From: Physella acuta
Taxonomy: Eukaryota; Mollusca; Gastropoda; Physidae
Direction: 5' to 3'
Assembly (NCBI RefSeq): GCF_028476545.1
Contig: NW_026733046.1
Location: 271,001-335,000 of the forward strand
Length of the DNA: 64,000 nt
The position numbers and the translations under genes were made by a program. Of this stretch, positions 50,446 through 62,649 are shown piece by piece. The notes below the pieces were generated by a model. It was not told the origin of the DNA, made no database searches, and worked only from the letters and a program-made list of their open reading frames with translations. Numbering within the stretch: the first letter of the stretch is position 1; each line of letters begins with the position of its first letter.

Positions 50446-50684
50446 GTTAAGCACCCTGCCACACTTGACGCAACAAATGACGTCACCTGGGACTATGACA
50501 GACGGTCACGTGACGTGAGTCTAAATTTATTGGACCTGGAGCTGAGTGTAGGGAGTGGATTACCTGCTGCAGAGGGCGTTCATCTCATTCTGTGGCGTGT
50601 CGTGTAGTTGCTGGCCTGGGTAGATATTTATCTGGCCAAGTGGGCAGATTTCAGCAGTGTCATATGCAGATATCATCAAAACAC
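50446..50684. other. Unannotated spacer
   Basis: No gene recognised. Confidence 0.6.
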
Positions 50685-51160
50685 ACTGACAACCACACAC
50701 ACCACCACCAATACACACCTAAACACACACCAAAACACATTTAAACACACACACACACCTAAACACACACATACTACAACCAACATCCATCCCCACAATC
50801 CTCACTAATCACTCACACCCACACTTTCCCACACAACCCACACCCACACTTTCCCACACAACCCACACCCACACTTTCCCACACAACTCACACCCACACC
50901 CACACAGTTTCATACACAAACCACACCCACACTTTCCCACACAACTCACACCCACACCCACACTTTCCCACACAACTCACACCCACACCCACACTTTCCC
51001 ACACAACTCACACCCACACCCACACAACTCACACCCACACCCACACTCTCCCACACAACCCACACCCACACTTTCCCACACAACCCACACCCACACTCCC
51101 CCACACAACTCACCCCACCCCCACCACAAACAAACACCCACGCCAAATAAACCACAACTA
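50685..51160. repeat. AC-rich minisatellite
   Basis: The left part is CACACACC/AAACACAC strings. The right part repeats CCCACACTTTCCCACACAAC with ACCCACACCCACAC linkers about ten times. Confidence 0.94.
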
Positions 51161-51635
51161 ATCCAAATATCTGAACTCTTACTAGTACATTACATCTGTT
51201 CACTTCTCCACAACCTCACCCAGCTTAACACCCCCCCCCCCCCACCCCCCAGTATAAAATTGTGTGTCGTTACTGTGACCACTAGGACGCTCGCTAATGT
51301 TCACAAAAGGAACGAAATTTCCTCTCAAAAACACAAATAATCCAACGCCGAACAATAATAATTACACCGTTACACCAGTAAGATCGCTGTTATTGTATTG
51401 TATCGATTCGTTACAAGTATCGATCTCTTAATTGCCTTCTGTCTGCTGGCCAGGTGGTTCATTAAGACATTAGCTAATTGATTGTCTTGTTGTTGTTTTT
51501 TAATTCTAATTTAGCTTGCATTCCGCGACATCAGATTTCAAGTGATCTAACTTTTTTTATTATGCTGCTGCAGCTTAGATCAGTTGAGCGCTGTACTGAG
51601 TATATATAAAAAGAAAACATTCCAAACTGCCCATA
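51161..51635. other. Unannotated stretch
   Basis: No gene recognised. A C run of 13 lies at 51231-51243. Two ATCGAT strings occur near 51390-51425. Confidence 0.6.
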
Positions 51636-53159
51636 TGATAATCAGTTGATGAAAAGTTGTGTTATAGTGCTATAGGATAAACAGTTGATGAAAACTTGAA
51701 ACTTGTGTTATAAGATAATCAATTGATGAAGTGCTATAAGATAATTGATGAAGTGCTATAAGATAATCAATAGATGAAGTGCTATAAGATAATCAATTGA
51801 TGAAGTGCTATAAGATAATCAATTGATGAATTGCTATAAGATAATCAATGGATGAAGTGCTATAAGATAATCAATGGATGAAGTGCTATAAGATAATCAA
51901 GTGATGAAGTGCTATAAGATAATCAAGTGATGAAGTGCTATAAGATAATTGATGAAGTGCTATAAGATAATTGATGAAGTGCTATAAGATAATTGATGAA
52001 GTGCTATAAGATAATTGATGAAGTGCTATAAGATAATTGATGAAGTGCTATAAGATAATTGATGAAGTGCTATAAGATAATTGATGAAGTGCTATAAGAT
52101 AATTGATGAAGTGCTATAAGATAATTGATGAAGTGCTATAAGATAATCAATTGATGAAGTGCTATAAGATAATCAATTGATGAAGTGCTATAAGATAATC
52201 AATTGATGAAGTGCTATAAGATAATCAATTGATGAAGTGCTATAAGATAATTGATGAAGTGCTATAAGATAATTGATGAAGTGCTATAAGATAATTGATG
52301 AAGTGCTATAAGATAATTGATGAAGTGCTATAAGATAATTGATGAAGTGCTATAAGATAATTGATGAAGTGCTATAAGATAATCAATTGATGAAGTGCTA
52401 TAAGATAATCAATTGATGAAGTGCTATAAGATAATCAATTGATGAAGTGCTATAAGATAATCAATTGATGAAGTGCTATAAGATAATCAATTGATGAAGT
52501 GCTATAAGATAATTGATGAAGTGCTATAAGATAATTGATGAAGTGCTATAAGATAATTGATGAAGTGCTATAAGATAATTGATGAAGTGCTATAAGATAA
52601 TTGATGAAGTGCTATAAGATAATTGATGAAGTGCTATAAGATAATTGATGAAGTGCTATAAGATAATCAATTGATGAAGTGCTATAAGATAATCAATTGA
52701 TGAAGTGCTATAAGATAATCAATTGATGAAGTGCTATAAGATAATCAATTGATGAAGTGCTATAAGATAATTGATGAAGTGCTATAAGATAATTGATGAA
52801 GTGCTATAAGATAATTGATGAAGTGCTATAAGATAATTGATGAAGTGCTATAAGATAATCAATTGATGAAGTGCTATAAGATAATCAATTGATGAAGTGC
52901 TATAAGATAATCAATTGATGAAGTGCTATAAGATAATCAATTGATGAAGTGCTATAAGATAATCAATTGATGAAGTGCTATAAGATAATTGATGAAGTGC
53001 TATAAGATAATTGATGAAGTGCTATAAGATAATTGATGAAGTGCTATAAGATAATTGATGAAGTGCTATAAGATAATTGATGAAGTGCTATAAGATAATT
53101 GATGAAGTGCTATAAGATAATTGATGAAGTGCTATAAGATAATCAATTGATGAAGTGCT
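51636..53159. repeat. 22/26-bp minisatellite with nested higher order, about 62 units
   Basis: Units share AAGTGCTATAAGATAAT and continue either with CAATTGATG (26 bp) or TTGATG (22 bp). The 22-bp form is the 26-bp form without one CAAT. The first 500 bp are mixed and include diverged CAGTTGATG, CAATGGATG and CAAGTGATG copies. From 52141 the two lengths form homogeneous blocks in the order 26x4, 22x6, 26x5, 22x7, then 26x4, 22x4, 26x5, 22x7, then 26x1. Confidence 0.98.
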
Positions 53160-53798
53160 CTACTCCCACCATGTCCCAATGTTAACATTATTTTTTGTGC
53201 CGGGACCCACGAGGTTAACTAAAGTTATCATTCCGCCCCGGGCCATCCGCTGACCCCTGAAAGTCTTACTCTGGCCAGCCGGAGACGTCTACCGCTATTA
53301 GCAGGCCATAATTATGGCCAGCGGCCACTGACGGTGTACAGGAAAAAACTTGCATGGACAACAGGGGGGGGGGGGTAAATACAGGACTTCCTGTCTAATG
53401 TGGCCTCACAAACAGGATGGCCAAAGTTAGATTCAATATGGCCGCGTTTAGAGATGGCCATACTGTATAGGTTCAATGGTCCCATAGGTTCAATGGTCCT
53501 ATAAGTTCAATGGTCCTATAAGTTCAATGTCCTAATAGGGCATCCTTCGTATTATAAAAAATATTTGAGGAAAAAAATTGTGTATTTTTTTTGAATGATG
53601 ATGGCAGAGATTACTTCCGGGTTGCAGACGACGGTAATCACGTGATCTTAGTCACACCTCACTCTCCTTGATGGTCGATAGACGACCAGGGGTGGATGGG
53701 GGGTGGATGGGGGGGGGGGGGCTCATTAAGACGGGAGGTAAATGTAAACTTGCGTTCGCTACACAGAAAGGCAACAGTACAGGTTTAAAGTAGGACGA
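53160..53798. other. Unannotated stretch
   Basis: A four-copy TAGGTTCAATGGTCCTATA-like repeat lies at 53465-53530. G runs occur near 53365-53376 and 53709-53721. No gene recognised. Confidence 0.65.
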
Positions 53799-54723
53799 CA
53801 CCAGACCCACACACCAGACCCACACACCAGACCCACACACCAGACACACACACCAGACCCACACACCAGACCCACACACCAGACCCACACACCAGACCCA
53901 CACATTAGACCCACACACCAGACCCACACATCAGACCCACACACCAGACCCACACATCAGACCCACACACCAGACCCACACACCCACACACCAGACCCTC
54001 ACATTAGACCCACACACCAGACCCACACATCAGACCCACACACCAGACCCACACATCAGACCCACACACCAGACCCACACACCCACACACCAGACCCACA
54101 CATTAGACCCTCACATCAGACCCACAAACCAGACCCACACACCCACACATCAGACCCACACATCAGACCCACACACCCACACATCAGACCCACAAACCAG
54201 ACCCACACACCCACACATCAGACCCACACATCAGACCCACACATCAGACCCACACATTAGACCCACACATTAGACCCACACACCAGACCCTCACACCAGA
54301 CCCACACACCAGACCCACACATTAGACCCACACACCAGACCCACACAGTGTCGTAAGGACCCACACATCCCACACATCAGACCCACACATCAGACCCACA
54401 CATTAGACCCACACGTTGTCGTACAGACCCACACATTAGACCCACACGTTGTCGTACAGACCCACACATTAGACTCACACATCAGACCCACACACCAGAC
54501 CCTCACATTAGACCCTCACAGTGTCGTAAGGACCCACACACCAGACCCACACACCAGACCCACACACCAGACCCACACACCAGACCCACACACCAGACCC
54601 ACACACCAGACCCACACACCAGACCCACACACCAGACCCACACACCAGACCCACACATTAGACCCACACACCAGACCCACATACCAGACTCTCACATTAA
54701 ACCCACACATTAGACCCACACAT
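53799..54723. repeat. 13-bp minisatellite, about 68 units
   Basis: Copies of ACCAGACCCACAC with ATCAG, ATTAG and ACCCAC variants. A different insert, GTGTCGTAAGGACC or GTTGTCGTACAGACC, interrupts the array four times (about 54347, 54414, 54437 and 54521). Minus-strand open frames rich in GVWCV are compositional. Confidence 0.96.
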
Positions 54724-55055
54724 GACTGTACCTGTACAAACCAAGTGAGGCGAGTGAGGGCGGGGAGAGGGGGAGGGAGAGCTGGGGGTAACGTCATCCA
54801 GGAGGTCAAACAATCGTCAGTTTGAACCTGGAATCTAGGTCAGGTAAAAAATGTTAGGTAGGTACCAAATGCTAGGGATCTGCTGACGTCACAGCTAAAT
54901 ATAGACCTCACCTCTGTACAACCTATTGCCTTGACCTCATTCCAAGACTGAGTTTGTTATTTGAAAGGTGAGAACCTGGTATCGCTGCTTCACGCTGTAT
55001 GCGATCTGCTTCATGGCAATCTGCATGGATAGACATATGTGTATGCATATGTAGG

Positions 55056-55061
<6 letters not shown>
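54724..55061. other. Unannotated spacer
   Basis: No gene recognised. On the minus strand CAGGTTCAAACTG near 54820 resembles a B box but has no partner A box. Confidence 0.55.

Positions 55062-55135
<74 letters not shown>
55062..55135. repeat. (TA)n microsatellite
   Basis: About 74 bp of TA followed by a short (GT)n. Confidence 0.97.
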
Positions 55136-55152
<17 letters not shown>

Positions 55153-55903
55153 GGTATTTTTATTTATTTATTTTTTTTTTTATTTATATACGTTTTCATG
55201 GGTGTGTTTTATATGTGTGTGTCCATTGAAAGCTATAACTTGTGTTATGTGGGTGTGGATGTGATGTGTATGTGTGAGAGAGAGAGAGAGAGTGAGTGTG
55301 TGTGCCTATGTGTGTGTATGTGTGTGTCTATTGCTCTCTGGTTATGTGATCCGTCAACTTCACACTTGACCATGACGTCACAATCACGCTACAATGACGT
55401 CACGTGTACTCCCTACCTGTCCAACCTTTGTTCTGACCGGGCTTTGATCCTGCTCCCACCTGCGATGGATTGTTTGATTTGTTATTTCCATAACGACGTA
55501 CACCCGTTTGGCCAGGGGCCAGCTCGTCACACCGGGCCATCATCAGCCCTGGCCGATGGCCCGTCACCACAGGCCACAATCATTGTCAAGGGGAGTAATG
55601 GGTACAAGTTTACACATGGGACACAACCCGGCACATACTTTTGCTATCTGGCTGGTATTTTTGAAACGGATCTTTTCAGCAGGTCTGATTGTGAAGGCGG
55701 GCGAAGGTCATTGCACCCTCGCCTTTTGGCCAGCGACCTACATAGGTCAGGTAGGGTGCTGTAAACAAACTAGCCTGGTGTGTCGGTAGAAACGTCAAGA
55801 TGTTTGAAGGTTATTTTTAGCTTCATTGGGATTTCCCCCTGTGACGTCATATGGGATACATTACGTCATCATAGAACAAAAATAGACGCGGTAACGGAAT
55901 ACA
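55136..55903. other. Unannotated stretch with GC-richer part
   Basis: GT- and GA-rich microsatellites occupy 55136-55330. A GC-richer part at 55430-55760 has a plus-strand open frame, but the residues resemble no family I know. Confidence 0.55.
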
Positions 55904-57219
55904 GCCAGTAGACAACCATACACCAACCAGTAGACAACCACACAACAACCAGTAGACAACCACACAACAACCAGTAGACAACCACACACCAACCAGTGGA
56001 CAACCACACACCAACCAGTAGACAACCACACACCAACCCGTGGACAACCACACACCAACCCGTGGACAACCACACAACAACCAGTAGACAACCACACACC
56101 AACCCGTGGACAACCACACAACAACCAGTAGACAACCACACACCAACCAGTAGACAACCACACAACAACCAGTAGACAACCACACACCAACCCGTGGACA
56201 ACCACACACCAACCCTTGGACAACCACACAACAACCAGTAGACAACCACACACCAACCCGTGGACAACCACACAACAACCAGTAGACAACCACACAACAA
56301 CCAGTAGACAACCACACACCAACCCGTGGACAACCACACAACAACCAGTAGACAACCACACAACAACCAGTGGACAACCACACAACAACCAGTAGACAAC
56401 CACACAACAACCAGTAGACAACCACACACCAACCCGTGGACAACCACACACCAACCAGTAGACAACCACACACCAACCAGTAGACAACCACACACCAACC
56501 CGTGGACAACCACACAACAACCCGTGGACAACCACACAACAACCAGTAGACAACCACAAACCAACCAGTAGACAACCACACAACAGCCAGTAGACAACCA
56601 CACACCAACCCGTGGACAACCACACACCAACCCGTGGACAACCACACACCAACCAGTAGACAACCACACACCAACCCGTGGACAACCACACAACAGCCAG
56701 TAGACAACCACACACCAACCCGTGGACAACCACACACCAACCCGTGGACAACCACACACCAACCAGTAGACAACCACACACCAACCCGTGGACAACCACA
56801 CAACAACCAGTAGACAACCACACACCAACCCGTGGACAACCACACAACAACCAGTAGACAACCACACACCAACCCGTGGACAACCACACACCAACCACAC
56901 ACCAACCCGTGGACAACCACACACCAACCAGTAGACAACCACACACCAACCACACACCAACCAGTAGACAACCACACACCAACCAGTAGACAACCACACA
57001 CCAACCACACACCAACCCGTGGACAACCACACACCAACCAGTAGACAACCACACACCAACCCGTGGACAACCACACACCAACCAGTAGACAACCACACAC
57101 CAACCCGTGGACAACCACACAACAACCCGTAGACAACCACACACCAACCCGCGGACAACCACACAACAACCCTTGGACAACCACACAACAACCAGTAGAC
57201 AACCACACAACAACCAGTT
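55904..57219. repeat. 22-bp minisatellite, about 60 units, two main variants
   Basis: Units contain CCAGTAGACAACCACACA or CCCGTGGACAACCACACA followed by ACAA or CCAA. The variants occur in a mixed order. A five-unit block repeats with a 110-bp offset (marker CAACAGCCAG at 56581 and 56691). Three places carry a shortened CCAACCACACACCAACC unit near 56890-57010. Because the unit is 22 bp and stop-free on the minus strand, all three minus frames stay open for about 450 codons. None is a gene. Confidence 0.98.
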
Positions 57220-58062
57220 TCAAATTAAGATCAAGCTGAAGCGACACGGTCTATAAATAGATCAAGTTAATAAATGTGCACATTGAGACATGACTACAGT
57301 ACATTCTACCAGTCCTTGTAGTGAGGGGGGATGGGGGAGGGAGGGGGGCGAGCAGATCGTTCCCTACATTCCTAACATTTTTACTATGTAAACTTTACTT
57401 CATCAAAAAACTTAAACTTATCCTAACCTCTGCTGCCTACACCCTCCCCCCCCCCCCCCCCCTAGCTTAAAGCATGTTTGAAGCATCAACCCCCACGCGC
57501 CTCCTATGGGAAAGCTGCAAGTCAGGGGCAGATAAATCTAAATTGTTTCCTGTAAATAGGTCAAGTTTGATCTTTAACCTAGATATGGAGTCCCCCCCCC
57601 CCACCCTACCTGCCCGCACGTGGGGCTATGAATACCTTCTGCTGATGAAAGTCTTCTGCGCACCTTCCGCTTAAGGTATTTTTAGAGCACTCGGAGGAGA
57701 CGTTCGCTGGTCGTGGAGTGTAGGAGTCATGGAGTCTTGGATTGTAGGAGTCATGGAGTCATGGAGTCAGTGACCTATGACCTATGACGTGACACATTAG
57801 GACGCACGTCACTAGTGACAGTGACACTCACGTCACTAGTGACATTGACAGTCTAAAAATAGAAAGACATTCATGGCGGCTATAGCCTGGAGATATTTCA
57901 TAAAATCTTTGAAGAAATCAGACAAGGCCTTGTTTGTCATTCGTTGATGTCATCGATTGGTGGCATTTGTTGATGTCAGCTATTGACTAAGTGAATGTCT
58001 GTAATAAGAATAGTTTCATCTTTAATTTTAAATACAATACATAGACAGTTCTTATACCATTG
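57220..58062. other. Unannotated stretch
   Basis: Short repeats of GTAGGAGTCATGGAGTC lie near 57718-57770 and of CACGTCACTAGTGACA near 57804-57845. C runs lie at 57446-57462 and 57592-57602. No gene recognised. Confidence 0.65.
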
Positions 58063-58245
58063 TTAGTCTGTTTTTAGAACCATTGTTATTCCTAGACGAT
58101 AGTTAGACTGTTCTAGACTGTTATTAGACCATTGTTAGACTGTTTTTAGACCATTGTTAGACTGTTCTTAGACGATAGTTAGACTGTTCTAGACTGTTCT
58201 TAGACTGATTTAAAACCATTGTTAGACTGTTTTTAGACCATTGTT
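58063..58245. repeat. About 21-bp minisatellite x8-9
   Basis: Imperfect copies of TTAGACTGTTTTTAGACCAT and related TTAGACTGTTCTAGACGATAG. Confidence 0.88.
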
Positions 58246-58940
58246 GTTCTTTACTCGACTAAACATCCCTCGTTCATACAAAGTGATGTGACTCCTGACA
58301 CTAAACGTGTACCACACCACTCTTTACACGCACTCACACACACACACACACTCACACACACAAACACGCACAAAAACAATCTTTGCCTAAAGTTGAAACA
58401 TGTAGCATTCATTAATCTCCGTCCGTGTACTGTCATTATGTCACTTTCCGTAATTAACAAAATCTCATCCACTCTGCTCTTTCATTAAAGTTTGCTGTCT
58501 TTTGGGCCCCAACCCAACAAGGACCCAGGGCCCCTGTATACCCCCCCCCCCCTATCAAGTGGACCCAGGGACCCCCCCCCCCCCCCCACCTAGCCTGGCC
58601 CTACGCCATACGGCCTTCATCCCCCTCTCCTGCCTATTGTTCTGAATTAACCCTTGTGGTCGTCCATTCTCTTTCTCTGACCCTTGACCTACTTTCCCCC
58701 AGCCCTAGAGGTCAAGCCACGCGCGCCCGTCTGTTGTCACTGGAACATTACTCACCAGACGACACAGACGGCAGCCTCGGCCAATTGGACACAGAACATC
58801 AGCACTGTCTTGCAGATTTCAGATCGACCGCCCTCATTTTTTTAATAACACTCGCGTAAATTTCATGACACCGGAAACTCAAAGAGGACATTGTCCTGTC
58901 ACCTCGGACACAAAGGACAGTCCTGTTTTCTCACATTTCA
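58246..58940. other. Unannotated stretch
   Basis: CA-rich patch near 58330-58372 and two C runs (58541-58552, 58573-58587) next to duplicated GGACCCAGGG. No gene recognised. Confidence 0.65.
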
Positions 58941-60093
58941 TCAAACTCGACATTCAATCGTCTAGAATATAAGATCAACTAACTTGATTAAACTCGACTT
59001 TCAATCGTCTAGAATATAAGATCAACTCACTTGATTAAAGTTTCAATCGTCTAGAATATAAGATCAACTAACTTGATTAAAGTTTCAATCGTCTAGAATA
59101 GAAGATCAACTAACTTGATTAAACTCGACTTTCAATCGTCTAGAATATAAGATCAACTCACTTGATTAAAGTTTCAATCGTCTAGAATATAAGATCAACT
59201 AACTTGATAAAAGTTTCAATCGTCTAGAATAGAAGATCAACTAACTTGATTAAAGTTTCAATCGTCTAGAATATAAGATCAACTAACTTGATTAAAGTTT
59301 CAATTGTCTAGAATATAAGATCAACTAACTTGATTAAAGTTTCAATCGTCTAGAATAGAAGATCAACTAACTTGATTAAAGTTTCAATCGTCTAGAATAG
59401 AAGATCAACTAACTTGATTAAAGTTTCAATCGTCTAGAGTATAAGATCAACTAACTTGATTAAAGTTTCAATTGTCTAGAATATAAGATCAACTAACTTG
59501 ATTAAAGTTTCAATCGTCTAGAATATAAGATCAACTAACTTGATTAAAGTTTCAATCGTCTAGAATATAAGATCAACTAACTTGATTAAAGTTTCAATCG
59601 TCTAGAATATAAGATCAACTAACTTGATTAAAGTTTCAATCGTCTAGAATAGAAGATCAACTAACTTGATTAAAGTTTCAATCGTCTAGAATATAAGATC
59701 AACTAACTTGATTAAAGTTTCAATCTTCTAGAATATAAGATCAACTAACTTGATTAAAGTTTCAATCGTTTAGAATATAAGATCAACTAACTTGATTAAA
59801 GATTCAATCATCTAGAATATAAGATCAACTAACTTGATTAAAGTTTCAATTGTCTAGAATATAAGATCAACTAACTTGATTAAAGTTTCAATCGTCTAGA
59901 ATATAAGATCAACTAACTTGATTAAAGTTTCAATCGTCTAGAATATAAGATCAACTTACTTGATTAAAGTTTCAATCGTCTAGAGTATAAGCTCAACCTA
60001 CTTGATTAAAGTTTTAATCGTCTAGAATATAAGATCAACTAACTTGATTAAAGTTTCAATAGTCTAGAATATAAGATCAACCAACTTGATTAA
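58941..60093. repeat. 42-bp minisatellite, about 27 units
   Basis: Units share CGTCTAGAATATAAGATCAA and CTAACTTGATTAAAGTTTCAAT. The left edge has two longer copies with an extra CTCGACT. Point variants (AGAAGATC, TCTTCTAG, GTTTAGAAT) are spread irregularly. Confidence 0.98.
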
Positions 60094-60199
60094 ATGTATT
60101 TAATGATGTTCTCATGTGTTTTATAAAGCTTCAAAATGTCACCTACGTTGTGCATGTGTTATGATCCTTTAGAAGGTTAGTTTAGATTAGTCGAACACA

Positions 60200-60690
60200 G
60201 GGGTAGTGTGTGGTGAACACAGAGGTAGTATAGGGTAGTGTGGGGTAGTGTGGGTAATGTGGGGTAGTGTGGGGTAGTGTGGGTAATGTGGGGTAGTGTG
60301 GGGTAGTGTGTGGTGAACACAGAGGTAGTGTGGGGTAGTGTGGGTAATGTGGGGTAGTGTGGGGTAGTGTGGGGTAGTGTGGGGTAGTGTGGGTAGTGTG
60401 GGGTAGTGTGGGTAATGTGGGGTAGTGTGGGGTAGTGTGGGTAATGTGGGGTAGTGTGGGGTAGTGTGGGTAGTGTGGGGTAATGTGGGGTAGTGTGGGG
60501 TAGTGTGGGGTAGTGTGGGGTAGTGTGGGTAGTGTGGGGTAATGTGGGGTAGTGTGGGGTAGTGTGGTGTAATGTGGGGTAGTGTGGGGGTAGTGTGGTG
60601 TAATGTGGGGTAGTGTGGGGTAGTGTGAGTAGTGTAGGGTAGTGTGAGTAGTGTGGTGTAGTGTGGGTAATGTGGGGTAGTGTGTTTGTG
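60200..60690 (+). repeat. GGGGTAGTGTG minisatellite
   Basis: About 45 short units of 10-11 bp with GGGTAATGTG and GGGTAGTGTG variants, G/T-only over most of its length on the plus strand. A longer TGTGGTGAACACAGAGGTAG segment occurs twice at the left end. Confidence 0.95.
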
Positions 60691-61787
60691 AGTTGAATTT
60701 AAGTCTGTGTGTTTATGTAGTTTTACCCCAAGGTAAGGTGTGGGTATAAAAGGGGTGTGAACGATCGTTTGGTGTGTGTGTGTGGGGGGGGGGGGTAGTT
60801 GGGGTCAGATAACTTGTAGTGTGAGGTGATGGAGTGTGTAGAGAGTGGGGAATTAAAAAACAAGTTAATTAAAAAGTCTAGTGACAATTTTAGCGCAATT
60901 TCCTTATGTTATTTAAAAATAGCTCTGTCGTAGCGTAAATCAAGAGCAGGGTTAGTAAAACCATTGGTTAGTTATTAAAACGTTTTTTATTAAAAAAAAA
61001 TTTCAGTATTTTACATGTTTTATTTACAATAGAGTTACATGACTAAAAACCATTGCGCGCCTAGCTACTGAACGTGATGACGAAGCCATAGAACGTGATG
61101 GTGCAGCTATTGAACGTGATGACGCGTGTGGTGTGGTTGGAAAAAATGCCTACTAATTCGGTCCAAATTTTAATTAATTCAAAAAAAATTTTGTGACCGA
61201 ACGAAAGGATATTTTTGAAAACTTTCTTCGGCAATATTGTTCTAAATTATGGCAGGAATCGATTGGTACATGTTTCAAGTCGCTAAGTGGTCTGGTTGCC
61301 GAGATATGGGCAAAAAACTGCATTTTTTCGAGGTTTTTTGGCTTTTCCGGGAAATCCATGAAAGAAACCCGGAATTTTTATAGCCTATGTTCATCCTCGT
61401 AACTTGCTTAACATAATTGCTTTTGGAACTAGTCATCGATATTGCTTCGTTGAGGAGGAGATGCGACTTAAAGCTGCGGACACACATCCATCCATCCATC
61501 CATCCATCCATTCATTCATACATCCAGAAATGACGGGTTAATAAACGCAATTCTCCAGAATGGAAATTGCGCTAAAAAGTGTTGACAACTGAACTCATCT
61601 TGTTGAATTGAATAAACAGCAACCTTCAACAACATGTGGTACTGCCACCTGGATGTAACGTGCATGTACTGACCCTAGATCTAAACAAACAGTACTGACC
61701 CTTTAGGGGTCTCTGACCCCCAGATTTGCTCACAACTTCTGCAGCTGACCCCTGAGAGCACGTGCCGTCTAAGACACGCCCACAAAC
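60691..61787. other. Unannotated stretch with CATC tetranucleotide run
   Basis: GAACGTGATGACG-like repeats occur three times near 61070-61125. A (CATC)n run lies near 61486-61510. The 61160-61560 segment, ending in this run, has the look of an interspersed repeat but has no partner in the window. No gene recognised. Confidence 0.5.
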
Positions 61788-61835
61788 ACGCCAAGATGGC
61801 GCCCGCCCACCTTTGTGTCGCCAGGGTCAGGTAAT
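61788..61835 (+). promoter_or_regulatory. TISU/YY1-like start context near GC boxes
   Basis: CCAAGATGGCGCCCGCCCAC combines a TISU/YY1-like AAGATGGCG with a GC box. The ATG at 61795 opens a 12-codon frame, and a donor-like CAG|GTAATC lies at about 61828. CACGCCC elements lie just upstream. This could be a short first exon, but I see no second exon. Confidence 0.22.
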
Positions 61836-62649
61836 CGCCGGGGGGGGGGCACCCCACAAGAGGACCATAGAGGACCACGTTACCTAACATAGCCGCAACT
61901 TGACCCAGGGGTAAAGGAATGAAGGGGGGGGGGGCGTGTGTTAAGAGATTAGGTCACAACAAAAGTGGTGAAGAAAATGAAAATACAATTGAAGAGGGCA
62001 ACGTTGACGACGATTCAGAAACAAAGGGGGGGGGGGGAGATGAATGAGTCGTTTTTCTTATTTCACCTCGTCGTCCTTCAGTCATTGATCTGACCCCTGA
62101 CCCTCGGACAGGCTTGGAATATTTTTTAGAAAACAAAGCCTGGGGGAGGGAGATGGCGCCATTATTTTAGGCTTTATTCTTTTAATTTCAACGCCCCCCC
62201 CCCCCCACCCCACCCCAGTGTTACCAGGATGGACAATGGCTGAAGCGTGGCTGTTGTGAGGTCAAATTTGAAAAAAAAAAAGATAGTTTGTCACGTGACT
62301 GAAGTAGGCTAATTTTAGACCGCGGTTGATTGGACGATGTGTGCGTCATAGGTGGCGTTCTATCAAGTGCAGGGGTGGGGGGGGGGGCATGGCTTAGGGG
62401 ATTGTGGGTGGGGGAGGGATAGTTGTGGCGCGTGTGAGGTGTGTCACGTGACTTGACAGTCGCGAGCGTGGGATGTAATCATAGATATTGCATGGGGGGG
62501 GGGGGGTAATAAGTAGGTATCGTTGTGGAGAATCATAAAGGGTACCACGTGACACTTATCGGCTGTGAAATCTCGGGCTACCTCAGCTGTTGGTTGGTCC
62601 TTAGGGTAATGGCTGTCCTCAAGTCAAACCACGTCAGGCTAGGGTCCCT
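61836..62649. other. Unannotated stretch with G/C runs
   Basis: G runs at about 61925-61934, 62025-62038, 62368-62378 and 62493-62506, and a C run near 62193-62205. No gene recognised. Confidence 0.65.

Noticed and set aside
55340-55764. GC-richer plus-strand open frame as a gene
   Set aside because: It is continuous with a TA/GT microsatellite at its 5' end, and I recognise no motif.
55847-57247. Three overlapping minus-strand open frames of about 450 codons
   Set aside because: They are produced by a stop-free 22-bp unit read in every phase. Residues are only those allowed by the repeat, and no exon-like flanks exist.
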